Shown: positions 51,566 to 60,055 of the stretch, piece by piece | How the letters are laid out: each line of letters starts with the position of its first letter | How positions within the stretch are numbered: position 1 is the stretch's first letter | DNA from: Polyangiaceae bacterium | Lineage (GTDB): Bacteria; Myxococcota_A; Polyangia; Polyangiales; Polyangiaceae | NCBI GenBank assembly: GCA_020633205.1 | Contig: JACKEB010000012.1 | Coordinates: forward strand, 682,001-746,000 | DNA length: 64,000 nt | Direction: 5' to 3' | The notes under the pieces: generated by a model | The model's database searches: none | Seen by the model: the letters and a program-made list of their open reading frames with translations, nothing else | What the model was told of the DNA's origin: nothing | Made by a program: the position numbers and the translations under genes

Positions 51566-52621
51566 ATGGCAGGGGAACTCGACGGGCGGTGGCGTTGGGT
51601 GCTGGGAGGCGCTGCGGTGTGCGCTGCGGCGCTCCTAGGGCTGACCGGGCTCTTGGTGCTGCGTCAGACGCACTATCCGTATCAGGACCTGGTGAGCCGC
51701 CAGCTCAGCTGGGCCGCCGTGGGGCTCGTGGTCGTCGGGCTCAGCGTTTCGATCGAACCGAAGGCGCTGACACGATTGGCGTACCCGCTGGCTGCTGTGG
51801 CGGTGCTCGGCGTCAGCCTCGCAGCGGGTCTAAGCTCCCAAGCGTGGCTCCGCCCCGCCGACGTGTTGTGCGTGGCCGCGATCCCTGCTTTTGCGCGTTT
51901 CTCCGCCGAGCGGCAGAACCCCGCGAGCAGCCTTTCCGCTTGGCTGGCGGGCAGCATCTTGGGGCTGGTTGGGCTCAAGTTGCTGCTGAGTGCCGGACCT
52001 GGTGGGGCACTGATCTGGCTGGCATGCGGCGTCGCGGCGCTCTCCCTGGTGCGCTGGAGCGTGGCTCAACGCCTGAGCTTTGGCGCTGTGAGTTTGCTGG
52101 TTCTGGGTACGCTCGTGGCGCTCCTGCGTCCGTACCAGCTCGCGCGACTCAAGTACTGGTTGTTCCCGGGTGACGATCCCCACGGCGCAGGCTGGCGCTT
52201 CTTGGAGCTGCGACGCCTGTTGGCACAGGGAGGGCTCTGGGGAGCCGACGCGCCTTGGCCCACGCGTCACGGCGTCACGGCCTTCGAAGCGCCCTATGTG
52301 TTCGTTGGCAACCAGGCCGGATGGGTTGGGATGGCTGGCGTCGTGTTGCTCAACCTGGTCGTCGTCGGGGTCGCGGCCTGGATTGGACTCCGCGCCTCGA
52401 GCATCGAGTCGCGCGCGATCGGCCGCGGAGTCGCGGCGTTCTGGGGCGTGCACCTGCTGCTGGCTGCGGGGGGCAACCTCGGTTTGGTCCCGGAAATCGC
52501 GAATACTGCGCCGCTCCTGGGTTACGGGGGCTCAGCGGTCGTCGCGGCGTTGCTCTCTCTCGGGCTCTTGCTGCATGTGTTGCGTCGCCGCGAGGAAACA
52601 CCAGATCAGCGTTTCGCGTAG
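51566..52621 (+). CDS. Degenerate SEDS-family (RodA/FtsW-like) membrane protein
   Basis: The 351-residue protein has about nine hydrophobic helices and the SEDS order of motifs: a loop resembling GSGGLRG (AQGGLWGAD), then FEAPYVFVGNQAGWVG in place of the TDFIFAVLAEELGLVG motif, and GLVPEIANTAPLLGYGGSA where RodA has GILPVVGVPLPLVSYGGSA. The invariant catalytic Asp of TDFIF is aligned with Glu241 and the following Glu-Glu pair with Asn-Gln. Glycosyltransferase activity is therefore doubtful. ATG 51566 is chosen because the upstream frame has no membrane sequence. It follows two SUMF1-fold genes on the same strand and precedes an unknown soluble protein. No penicillin-binding partner is nearby. 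Confidence 0.72.
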   Translation: MAGELDGRWRWVLGGAAVCAAALLGLTGLLVLRQTHYPYQDLVSRQLSWAAVGLVVVGLSVSIEPKALTRLAYPLAAVAVLGVSLAAGLSSQAWLRPADVLCVAAIPAFARFSAERQNPASSLSAWLAGSILGLVGLKLLLSAGPGGALIWLACGVAALSLVRWSVAQRLSFGAVSLLVLGTLVALLRPYQLARLKYWLFPGDDPHGAGWRFLELRRLLAQGGLWGADAPWPTRHGVTAFEAPYVFVGNQAGWVGMAGVVLLNLVVVGVAAWIGLRASSIESRAIGRGVAAFWGVHLLLAAGGNLGLVPEIANTAPLLGYGGSAVVAALLSLGLLLHVLRRREETPDQRFA

Positions 52622-52671
52622 GCTCGACTCTTCTAGCCCACACTCGGCGCATCCCTGCTAGCGTCTCGTGT

Positions 52672-53325
52672 ATGCAGACGCCCTCTTCCCGGCACCTCGA
52701 GGCGCTCCCTCACCCCAAAAAACTCGAGGAGCTGTGTCGAGCTCTGGCAACGCTGGATGCGGTGATGTGCCAGGAGTGGGACGGTCGCTACTACTCTTTC
52801 AATGCGGCGTGGGCCGGAGGTCAGCGCATGGCTTCGATGCGTGACGGCTCCGGCGACGAGTTCTTCATCGTGTTCGAGGCGGGGCGGGCATTCATCAAGG
52901 GGTTCGCACACGAACGCAGCGATGCGATCCAGCGCTACAGTCTCGAAATCGCCAAAGCGCAGGTGCCCGAGGTCTTTGCTGCGTGCCTCGAGGAACCGGC
53001 GTTTACCCCAGACTACGCTTCGTTCGTGCTGTGGCACCCCGGGGGCGAAGCGGGATGGTCGGCGCTCGAGCTCGGGCTGCCCGACGCCGGTGATCCCGAC
53101 GGATCCGCGGATCTGTTGGCGATCTTGGCGGGATCCCCGGAGCAATATGTAGCGTTCGCCGCGTGGTACTTCGAGTCCGAGGTGCCGCTAGCTGCGGTGG
53201 AGCGTGTTTACGGAAACGAGCCGCTCAGCAAGGCTCTTGTTCAGCAGTTGAACCCCGAGCTTGCCCTTGAAGAGATCCTGGAGGATCTCGAAGAGATCGG
53301 CTATCCGCTCGCGGGAAATCAGTAG
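52672..53325 (+). CDS. Conserved-looking soluble protein of unknown function
   Basis: The 217-residue protein starts at ATG 52672. It has a helical N-terminal region (HLEALPHPKKLEELCRALATL), then a strand-rich segment with QEWDGRYYSFNAAWAGGQRMASMRDGSGDEFFIVFEAGRAFIKGF in consecutive parts. This segment looks like a conserved core containing GDEFF and KGF. The second half is helical and acidic (LALEEILEDLEEIGYPLAG). There is no signal peptide or membrane span. I do not recognise a named family; similar FNAxW and GDEFF patterns occur in some uncharacterised or immunity-like proteins, which I cannot confirm. Its 3' end overlaps that of the convergent metallophosphoesterase gene by 7 bp. Confidence 0.7.
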   Translation: MQTPSSRHLEALPHPKKLEELCRALATLDAVMCQEWDGRYYSFNAAWAGGQRMASMRDGSGDEFFIVFEAGRAFIKGFAHERSDAIQRYSLEIAKAQVPEVFAACLEEPAFTPDYASFVLWHPGGEAGWSALELGLPDAGDPDGSADLLAILAGSPEQYVAFAAWYFESEVPLAAVERVYGNEPLSKALVQQLNPELALEEILEDLEEIGYPLAGNQ

Positions 53326-55016
53326 TTCGCCAGGGTGTCTTCGGAGGCGATGGAGTCCTTGGCGGGTGCCGCAGCGATCCCCGCGGCAACGTCATCAGGC
53401 AGCTTGAAGTGCAGCTTCAGGTTGCGGTGGGCTGCGCGCATCGCAAAGTCCTCGCGCACGGCGGAGTTCTGGAACCAGCCGTGCCCAGCGGCGATCTGTC
53501 GAGCCTTGTGGGCGAGGCTGTCTTCGGGGGCGTTCTGCTCGAGGATCGTGGCGTACAGGGTGACGAAGCCGTCGCCTTCGTCCACGAGCTCCCAGAAGCG
53601 CGTTTGCATCGGGAAGTCCAAGGTGGACGGCGTCTGAACTTGCCAGTATCCGCGGTGCCCGGCAGCTGCTTCGGCGTCCGGCAGAATGACCTCGCTATCT
53701 GCGGTGTGGCTGTGGCCGCACAGGTGCAGGACCACGTTGTCGTGGCTTGCGAGCAGCGCCTCGACGTCGGCGCGCTTGTGCCCGCCGAGCTTGATCGACT
53801 CGGCCGCGTGGTGGCTTGCGACGAACACGATCTCGTGAGCTTGGTCAGCGGCGTCGAGCTCCTGCTGCAGCCACGCCCACTGCTCATCGTCAATGGCGCC
53901 CTCACTGCCTGGGATGTCGAGGGAGAGCGTGTTGAGGGCGATGATGCGCAGGGGCAGACCCTCCACGGGGTGGAAGCTATAGTTGCCTCGCCCGGCGTCG
54001 ACGTCCTCTGTCGAGTAGCCGTGCCCGACGGGGTCCCCCGGTTCTGCGCTCAGGATCGAGACGAGCTCGGGCAAATCGGGGATGTAGCGATCGGGATCCG
54101 CGGGCGTGGGGCCCTGAGTGGTCACGTCGGCGTTCGGCGTGGAGCCGTCACGGAAACCCCCTTCAACGCCGGGCGCCGGCGCGATCCCGGCGAAGTATTC
54201 CAAGCCTTGAAAGACCTCGCTGCCTTTGGCGGCGTCCTGGACCTCTTGGCTGGCGTCGGCGATCCCGGTGTACTGCACCTCGTGATTACCGATGGTCACG
54301 TACCACGGCATTCCTATCCCTAGGGAAACGTAGGGGTCGTTGTAGTCGTTGCCGGGCCCCTTCACCGGGTCGTCGTCTTTGCCACTGTCTGGATCAATCG
54401 TGCCGCCCTCGAGGATCTTGAACACCCAGTCGAGCTCGTTGTACTGACCTCCGTCCGCCAGGTCGCCGGTGACGATGGTGAAGTCCAAGGGGCGCTGCAG
54501 ATCTTCCATGATCGCCCGTACGGTGCGGACTTGGCTCTCAAACGCCTGGGTCACCAAGTGATCTTGCGGTCGATAGGTGCTGCCGATGCTCAGGCCGGTC
54601 ACGCCTTCGAGGCGGATCGGGCTCTCTTCGTCGACGACCTGGGGATCCGAGGAGTGCCAGAAGAAGAGCAGGCTCCGACGAGTGCCGGATGTGTGGCTCT
54701 GCCAACCCGGTGCGAGTTCGTCGTGCTCGATCCAGGGCTCCCCAGGACCCAGCTCCACACCGAAACCCAGCTCCGTGTAGCGGTCGAGATCGTTGATTTT
54801 GAAGGTGCCGGCGTTGCGCTCAGCCAGGGTGCTGGCGGGCACTTCCTTCGGCCACCAGACTTGCTGCAGCGTGGTGTAGCGCTGCTCGGTGATTGGGTAA
54901 GCTGGTGCCTTGCTGCTGGCCTGAGACGTCTCACCCTCAGAGCCGCAGCCGACCATCGGCAGCCCAAATCCCAGCAGACACAGTCGACCAATCAGCCCAA
55001 GCCAAGCCGTACGCAT
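53319..55016 (-). CDS. Metallophosphoesterase lipoprotein
   Basis: The 565-residue protein has a lipoprotein signal (MVGC) and the five calcineurin-type motifs in order: WHSSDPQ, TGDLADGGQ, GNHE, VASHHAAE and CGHSHTADSE. These form a two-metal phosphoesterase site. The first motif reads SSD rather than the usual DxH/SDxH form, so the site is slightly atypical. Between motifs II and III lies a long insert (GGTIDPDSGKDDDPVKG) rich in Asp and Gly. This arrangement matches secreted metallophosphoesterases of the actinobacterial PPA1498 type, as I recall. It probably acts on extracellular nucleotides or phosphodiesters. It is convergent with the preceding gene and is followed on the same strand, upstream, by the aromatic-repeat protein. 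Confidence 0.88.
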   Translation of the reverse strand: MRTAWLGLIGRLCLLGFGLPMVGCGSEGETSQASSKAPAYPITEQRYTTLQQVWWPKEVPASTLAERNAGTFKINDLDRYTELGFGVELGPGEPWIEHDELAPGWQSHTSGTRRSLLFFWHSSDPQVVDEESPIRLEGVTGLSIGSTYRPQDHLVTQAFESQVRTVRAIMEDLQRPLDFTIVTGDLADGGQYNELDWVFKILEGGTIDPDSGKDDDPVKGPGNDYNDPYVSLGIGMPWYVTIGNHEVQYTGIADASQEVQDAAKGSEVFQGLEYFAGIAPAPGVEGGFRDGSTPNADVTTQGPTPADPDRYIPDLPELVSILSAEPGDPVGHGYSTEDVDAGRGNYSFHPVEGLPLRIIALNTLSLDIPGSEGAIDDEQWAWLQQELDAADQAHEIVFVASHHAAESIKLGGHKRADVEALLASHDNVVLHLCGHSHTADSEVILPDAEAAAGHRGYWQVQTPSTLDFPMQTRFWELVDEGDGFVTLYATILEQNAPEDSLAHKARQIAAGHGWFQNSAVREDFAMRAAHRNLKLHFKLPDDVAAGIAAAPAKDSIASEDTLANY

Positions 55017-55133
55017 CCCAAAAGGGTGCCACGGCGGCCAGCTTTTGTAACGACTGTGTGCCTAGAATGTGACGAAGCAGTGCTCTTCCCGTAACGGGCG
55101 TCGCGCTGCTGCCAGCCTAGGACCGCTGCGAGC

Positions 55134-56888
55134 CTAGAACCGCTCGCCGTGGATGGCCTTGGCGGGCTCGCTCAGCGTGATCGGGATCCAGAACGTGCGC
55201 ATCTTGGTGGTCTCCCCTCGGCGGGTGTAGCCCGCCAAGCCGTAGAGCACGTTCCACCAGTGGCCATCGGGGGTCTCTCCGTAGCTGAACAGCGGGAAGA
55301 TGTGGAACTCCCAGTCGAGGCCCGTACCGAGCTTCTTCTCGCGGTAGTAGACGTTGCCCACGAGCTGGTTGACCTCTTCACGGTTGCTGAAGCGCCAGTA
55401 CAGCGGGAAGCCGACCGTTGCGCGACTCCCCGGGGAAGCGAAGTCCCAGAAGAAGGGCGCCACCACCGTGTGGCTCGAGTTGCCGTTGCGACCGAGGTAG
55501 ACGAATGGGTGAATGTTCGTCTCCCAGCCGGTCAGGCTCGAGGTGTGCTGGAAGAACGGCGTGATCCAGGTGGTGCGGCTGATGCCGTAGGTGTTGAAGC
55601 TGCCGTAGAAGGGGAACAGCGCGAGGCTGTTTTCGCGCGGAGACGTCCGGCGGTAGTAGAACGGGAACAACAGCGTCTGATCGAGGCCGATGTCTGGGTC
55701 GCTGTACTGCCAGAACAGTGGCGTGATCATGTCCAGCGACGTGCGGCCGCGGTAGCGCGCGTAGCCCCAGGTGACGAAGGTCTTCTCGCCGTTCTCACCC
55801 GTCGCGTCGAGCCACAGCGGGTTGATGAAGAGGCGCTCGCGCGGCCCCTTGCGGCCGTAGTGGTAGAAGGGGAAGAGCGTGGTGTGGCTCTCGTCCTGGC
55901 CCCAGATGTGCCAGTAGAGCGGGAGCAAGTGGAAGTAGTCCCGCTCCTGAGTGTGCTTGCGGTAGTAGGGACCCCACACGTTGAGCCACGACAGATCGCG
56001 GTCGTTGTAGCGGTAGTAGTGGAGCAGCGGCGGGATGACCTCGTACTTCGTCTGCTCGTTCTGTCCGTAGAAGTAGAACGGCGCGATGCCGAGATCGAGA
56101 TCCTTCGCGGTGCGCGGATCGCAGCTCGGGCCGCCTTCCCAAGAGCAGAAGGCAGGGCCAAGCAAGTTGAAGCCGCCGTGGGCGTCGTGGTTCAGGTAGG
56201 TGAGCAGCGGCGGAATGATGGTGTAGCCACCATCCGGCCGAGTCCCTGTGAAGTAGATGGGCGCGAACCAGTTGTCGGTCTCGCCCGGCGCCTGGCGGTT
56301 CACCCAAGGGCCAACCACCGTCGTGCGGCTGTCCTTGTCCCGTAGGTTCCAGAAGATGGGGAAGAGCACGTCGTCGGCGTGCTCGGCGCTGCGACGGTTG
56401 TAGTACAGGCCGCCGAACAGCGACGCGCGGTCGACCTTGGTCGGATCCGTGAGGCTGAGCTTTTTGCGCTCGAACCAGAACGGGAACACCGTGGTCAGCT
56501 GGTACTTGTTCGAGCGCTCCTTGTAGTAGAGCCCGTAGAAGCTGCGCTCTGTCTCGCCTTCGCTGCCGAAGCCGGCGGCTTCGCGCCCCGATTCCTCGTC
56601 ATCGGGGAAGTAGTCGGTGCCGATACGCTTCTTGACGCTCTTCTTCAGGCGTAGCGGGTTCGCGGGCAGCGATGGCTCGGTTCCGGGCGGCAGCAAGCTC
56701 TCGCCGCCACTCGCGGCGTGCTGCTCTGGAGTCCCCGGTGGCGGCGCTTTCGGTTGCGGCTGCGCTGGGGGTGGCCCACCGCCGCCAAAGCCTGGCTGCA
56801 AGCCGCCGCCGTAGGGATCTTGAGCGAACGCGGGCGCTGTTACGCAGAAACCCAGGGCGAGCGCCCCAAAGGCCAAGAGGTGCTTCAC
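55134..56888 (-). CDS. Exported aromatic-repeat protein, probably outer-membrane beta structure
   Basis: The 584-residue protein has a signal peptide (LGFCVTAPAFAQ) and a Pro/Gly/Gln-rich linker (about 24-75). The rest consists of many repeated strand motifs centred on LFPFYY-type tetrapeptides: VFPFWFER, LFPIFWNL, PLLTYLNH, LLPLYWHIW, LFPFYHYG, PLFWQYSD, LFPFYYRR, LFPFYGSF, PFFQHTS, PFVYLGR, PFFWDFAS, FPLYWRFS, FPLFSYGE. About 13 units occur at 25-60 residue spacing. The aromatic girdles and hairpins suggest a beta-barrel or beta-solenoid. Similar repeats occur in uncharacterised proteins of deltaproteobacteria and other Gram-negatives. The start overlaps the hisS stop by four bases, so it is coupled to the tRNA synthetase. 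Confidence 0.8.
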   Translation of the reverse strand: MKHLLAFGALALGFCVTAPAFAQDPYGGGLQPGFGGGGPPPAQPQPKAPPPGTPEQHAASGGESLLPPGTEPSLPANPLRLKKSVKKRIGTDYFPDDEESGREAAGFGSEGETERSFYGLYYKERSNKYQLTTVFPFWFERKKLSLTDPTKVDRASLFGGLYYNRRSAEHADDVLFPIFWNLRDKDSRTTVVGPWVNRQAPGETDNWFAPIYFTGTRPDGGYTIIPPLLTYLNHDAHGGFNLLGPAFCSWEGGPSCDPRTAKDLDLGIAPFYFYGQNEQTKYEVIPPLLHYYRYNDRDLSWLNVWGPYYRKHTQERDYFHLLPLYWHIWGQDESHTTLFPFYHYGRKGPRERLFINPLWLDATGENGEKTFVTWGYARYRGRTSLDMITPLFWQYSDPDIGLDQTLLFPFYYRRTSPRENSLALFPFYGSFNTYGISRTTWITPFFQHTSSLTGWETNIHPFVYLGRNGNSSHTVVAPFFWDFASPGSRATVGFPLYWRFSNREEVNQLVGNVYYREKKLGTGLDWEFHIFPLFSYGETPDGHWWNVLYGLAGYTRRGETTKMRTFWIPITLSEPAKAIHGERF

Positions 56889-58192
56889 GCTGCACCTGCC
56901 TTGAGCAGTTCGCTGACCTGCGCGACGACGTCGGACCGCGGCACTTCCGATTGCGCCTTACCCCCCGATCCCTCGGAGGCAGCAAAGTCCTTCAGCTGAA
57001 CCACGCCGCGCTCGATCTCGTTGTCGCCGAGCACCAGCACCAGGCGCGAACCCAGGTGATTGGCGCGGCGCAGCATGCTCTTCATCGAGTTTCCGCGACC
57101 GTCCACTTCCGTGGGGATCCCGGCCTGACGCAGCTCACGGCCGAGCACCAGCGCCTCGCCGATCGCCCCGGCACCTAGCGGCGCGATGAAGACGCCGTCA
57201 GCGCGCTCTTCCGCTTGCTCACCGAGCGCCAGCAAGATGCGCTCGAGGCCCATCGCGAAACCAATGGCTGGCACATCGGGGCCGCCCAAGCTCTTGATCA
57301 TGTTGTCGTAGCGGCCACCGCCGCAGAGGGTGTTTTGCGCGCCCAAATCGCCGCTGCTCGACTTCAGCTCGAACAACGTGCGGGTGTAGTAGTCGAGGCC
57401 GCGCACCAGGGTGGGATCGAGCTCGTAGCGCACGCCGTAGCCGTCCAAGTAGCGCTGCAGCGTCTCGAAGTGCTCCCGATCCTCGTCGCTCAGGACGTCG
57501 AGGAGCTTCGGCGCGTCCGCGACCAGCGCTTGATCTTCTGGGGCCTTCGAGTCGAGGACCCGCAGTGGGTTCTTCTCCAGGCGGCGCTGCGAGTCCTGGG
57601 ACAGCGAGTCTTTGTGGGGGGTGAGGTAAGCCAAGAGCGCGTCTCGATAGCGCTCTCGGGTGCCCGCGCTACCCAGGCTGTTCAGGTGCACCGTGACGTC
57701 GCGGATCCCCAGGCCTTCGAACAGGCTCACCAGCATCTCGATCAGCTCGGCGTCGCACGCCGGCCCCGCGTCGCCGAAGATCTCGCAGCCCGCCTGATAG
57801 AACTGGCGATAGCGACCGCGCTGGGCGCGCTCCGCGCGAAACATCGGGCCGAGGTAGTACCAGCGGCTCACGGGCTCTTGAGCCTGAACGGAGTGCTGAA
57901 CGTACGCGCGCGCCGCGCTGGCTGTGCCCTCAGGGCGCAGGCAAAGCTGATCGTGATGCCGCTCGAAGGCGTACATCTCCTTCTCGACCACGTCCGTCGT
58001 GTCGCCGATGGAACGCACGAAGAGCTTGGTGTGCTCGATCAGCGGAGTGCGAATTTCCGTGTAACCGTACAGCTCCGCCGAAGCGCGAAACGCGCGCTCG
58101 AGTCGCTGCCAGTTTCGGATAGCCGCTGGGTACTCGCCCTTGGTCTGTACGGGCAGGATGTCGAACATCCCTTGAACACTGCGAAAGCTCAT
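56885..58192 (-). CDS. hisS: Histidyl-tRNA synthetase
   Basis: The 435-residue protein is a class II aminoacyl-tRNA synthetase. Motif 1 is in the YTEIRTPLIEHTKLF region. Motif 2 is FRAERAQRGRYRQFYQAG. The histidine-specific A motif is LVRGLDYYTRTLFE. Motif 3 is GFAMGLERIL. A C-terminal anticodon-binding domain (GVFIAPLGAGAIGEALVLG to LGDNEIERGVVQLKD) follows. Length and order are typical of HisRS. It charges tRNA-His in the cytoplasm. Start ATG 58192 is followed by MSFRSVQGMFDILP, the family N-terminus. Its last four bases are shared with the start of the aromatic-repeat protein. Confidence 0.96.
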   Translation of the reverse strand: MSFRSVQGMFDILPVQTKGEYPAAIRNWQRLERAFRASAELYGYTEIRTPLIEHTKLFVRSIGDTTDVVEKEMYAFERHHDQLCLRPEGTASAARAYVQHSVQAQEPVSRWYYLGPMFRAERAQRGRYRQFYQAGCEIFGDAGPACDAELIEMLVSLFEGLGIRDVTVHLNSLGSAGTRERYRDALLAYLTPHKDSLSQDSQRRLEKNPLRVLDSKAPEDQALVADAPKLLDVLSDEDREHFETLQRYLDGYGVRYELDPTLVRGLDYYTRTLFELKSSSGDLGAQNTLCGGGRYDNMIKSLGGPDVPAIGFAMGLERILLALGEQAEERADGVFIAPLGAGAIGEALVLGRELRQAGIPTEVDGRGNSMKSMLRRANHLGSRLVLVLGDNEIERGVVQLKDFAASEGSGGKAQSEVPRSDVVAQVSELLKAGAA

Positions 58193-58382
58193 CGGTTACG
58201 AGGACCTAGCGTTACCTCGCCGATGCCACGCGAGGGCGCCCGGCTTATGCTCGCTCGTTGGGGGAGGGTCAAGGAAGATGGCGCACCGAATGGGGGGAAT
58301 TGGCCGATACGGTGTTCTCGGCACGTGCGAAACCCGCTTTCTCAGCTCTCCAGTGCGTCAATGCGCGTGCTAATTGGGGCTG

Positions 58383-58805
58383 ATGCGGGTCGCCGCGCTC
58401 GATTTCGGCAAAGTGCGTATCGGCCTGGCGGTCAGTGACGACTTGGGGTTGATGGCGCACCCACGGCCTCATCTCGACGGCCGTCAGCCGGGAAAGTGCC
58501 TAGCGGAGCTGTGTGCGCTGGCGGAGCAAGAGCAGGTCACGCGCTTCCTGGTCGGTTTGCCCCGGCAGCTCGACGGGCGAGAGGGACTGAGCGCGCGCCG
58601 CGCCCGGCAGTTCGCGGCGAAGCTCGCCGAAAAGAGCGGCCGATCGGTTGAGTTGGTCGACGAGTGGCTCACCACCGTGGAGGCGTCGGCGCGCCTTCGC
58701 GACCAAGGTCTGAGTTCTCGGCAGCAGAAGGGCCGTGTCGACAGCGCCGCCGCTGCGGTGTTGCTCCAGAGCTGGCTAGACGGACGCCGGGAGCGCGAGG
58801 GGTGA
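58383..58805 (+). CDS. ruvX: RuvX/YqgF-family Holliday-junction resolvase-like protein
   Basis: The 140-residue protein has the RNase-H-like YqgF fold. The first strand carries the catalytic Asp (AALDFGKVRIGLAVSD), followed by VGLPRQLDG, the Glu-containing DEWLTTVEA and the final VDSAAAAVLLQSWL with Asp. YqgF/RuvX proteins process pre-16S rRNA or branched DNA. It precedes mltG by 58 bp, a pairing common in many bacteria. ATG 58383 is chosen. Confidence 0.93.
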   Translation: MRVAALDFGKVRIGLAVSDDLGLMAHPRPHLDGRQPGKCLAELCALAEQEQVTRFLVGLPRQLDGREGLSARRARQFAAKLAEKSGRSVELVDEWLTTVEASARLRDQGLSSRQQKGRVDSAAAAVLLQSWLDGRREREG

Positions 58806-58863
58806 GGGGACCCGAGCCGCGCCGGGGATCGCTCCGCGGAGTCGCAGCGGAGCGTCGAGCGTT

Positions 58864-59997
58864 GTGACTCAGACGGTGAAGCGCAACAGCACCAACCCGA
58901 AACGCGGCAAGTCGACGTCGCGAGGGTCACGCCCGAAGAGCGGCGCTGGGCGGCCCAAGGGAAAGCGAGGAGCAAAGAGCCGCAGGCGCTGGCCTTTCGT
59001 GCTGCTGGTTCTGCTGGCGGTGCCCCTGGTTGGCTTCCTGATCTGGGCCCACAGCGGAGGTGAGGCGAGCACCAGCGTGCGCTTCGAGGTCGACCCGTAT
59101 GAGGACCGCCCCCAGCTGATTCAGCGCTTACACCACGCTGGACTGGTGCAGAGCCCCACGTTGTTCGGCTGGTATCTGACGTTTGCCGGGGAAATCGAGC
59201 CTGGGGCGCACCTCCTGGGGCCTGGGCTCAGCGCGGCAGAACTCAGCCGTCGCCTCACCCGCAGTCGGGGGCGGAACTCACAGAAGCTGAGCGTTCCCGA
59301 AGGACTGAATCTCTACCAGATCGCGGAGCGCGCCGAGGCCGCACAGATCTGCGCGGCGCAAGATTTTGTCAGTGCCGCAAGGAAACAAACACTGCTGGAC
59401 GAGCTGGGCATTGAGCGCTCCAGTTCCGTCGAGGGCTATCTCTTCCCCGCGACCTACGAGTTCGCGGCGGATACGCGGCCCGAGGACGTGATTCGGCGCT
59501 TGGTTCGTGAGACACGCAAGCGCCTGAGAGCCCTCGGGGACAGCGAGCTCGTCAAGCGTCGTGGCTGGGGTGAACACGAGATCCTCACGTTGGCCTCGAT
59601 GATCGAAAAGGAAGCAGGGGTCCCGGAAGAGCGACCGCTCATCAGCAGCGTGTTCCACAACCGCCTGGACTCCCCGGAGTTCGAAAAACGCCGGTTTTTG
59701 CAGTCGGATCCGACCAGCGCCTATGCCTGCTTCGCGGAGCCCAAGCAGGTGCCTGCGTGTGCAGGCTTTTCCGGGAAGGTCACTCCAGCGCTGAACCGCG
59801 ATCCAAAGAACCGTTACAGCACCTACGTCGTGCAGGGCCTACCGCCGGGCCCGATCGCGAACCCTGGAGAGGCCGCGCTGCGGGCTGCGGTATCGCCAGC
59901 CAAGACCGACTACCTGTTCTTCGTGGCTCGCGGCGGCGGGCGTCATACGTTCACGCGCACCTACGCTGAGCACCAGCGCGCCGTTGAGTCCCCGTAA
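58864..59997 (+). CDS. mltG: Endolytic peptidoglycan transglycosylase MltG
   Basis: The 377-residue protein has a basic cytoplasmic N-terminus (~45 residues rich in Arg, Lys, Ser and Gly), one membrane anchor (about 43-61), a LysM-like region (FEVDPYEDRPQLIQRLHHAGL) and a YceG domain. The catalytic glutamate region is SMIEKEAGVPEERPLISSVF, and the LQSDPTSAYA and YSTYVVQGLPPGPIANPGEAAL segments are typical. It cuts nascent glycan strands and helps to set their length. The start is GTG 58864. The C-terminus overlaps an upstream frame of the transketolase gene but not its chosen start. A coupling with RuvX is usual; here tkt follows. Confidence 0.94.
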   Translation: MTQTVKRNSTNPKRGKSTSRGSRPKSGAGRPKGKRGAKSRRRWPFVLLVLLAVPLVGFLIWAHSGGEASTSVRFEVDPYEDRPQLIQRLHHAGLVQSPTLFGWYLTFAGEIEPGAHLLGPGLSAAELSRRLTRSRGRNSQKLSVPEGLNLYQIAERAEAAQICAAQDFVSAARKQTLLDELGIERSSSVEGYLFPATYEFAADTRPEDVIRRLVRETRKRLRALGDSELVKRRGWGEHEILTLASMIEKEAGVPEERPLISSVFHNRLDSPEFEKRRFLQSDPTSAYACFAEPKQVPACAGFSGKVTPALNRDPKNRYSTYVVQGLPPGPIANPGEAALRAAVSPAKTDYLFFVARGGGRHTFTRTYAEHQRAVESP

Positions 59998-60055
59998 CGC
60001 GCCAACCCCAAAAAAAACCGAGCGTCGCGCTGCCCGTTTCGCTAAAGCGCGCCCC

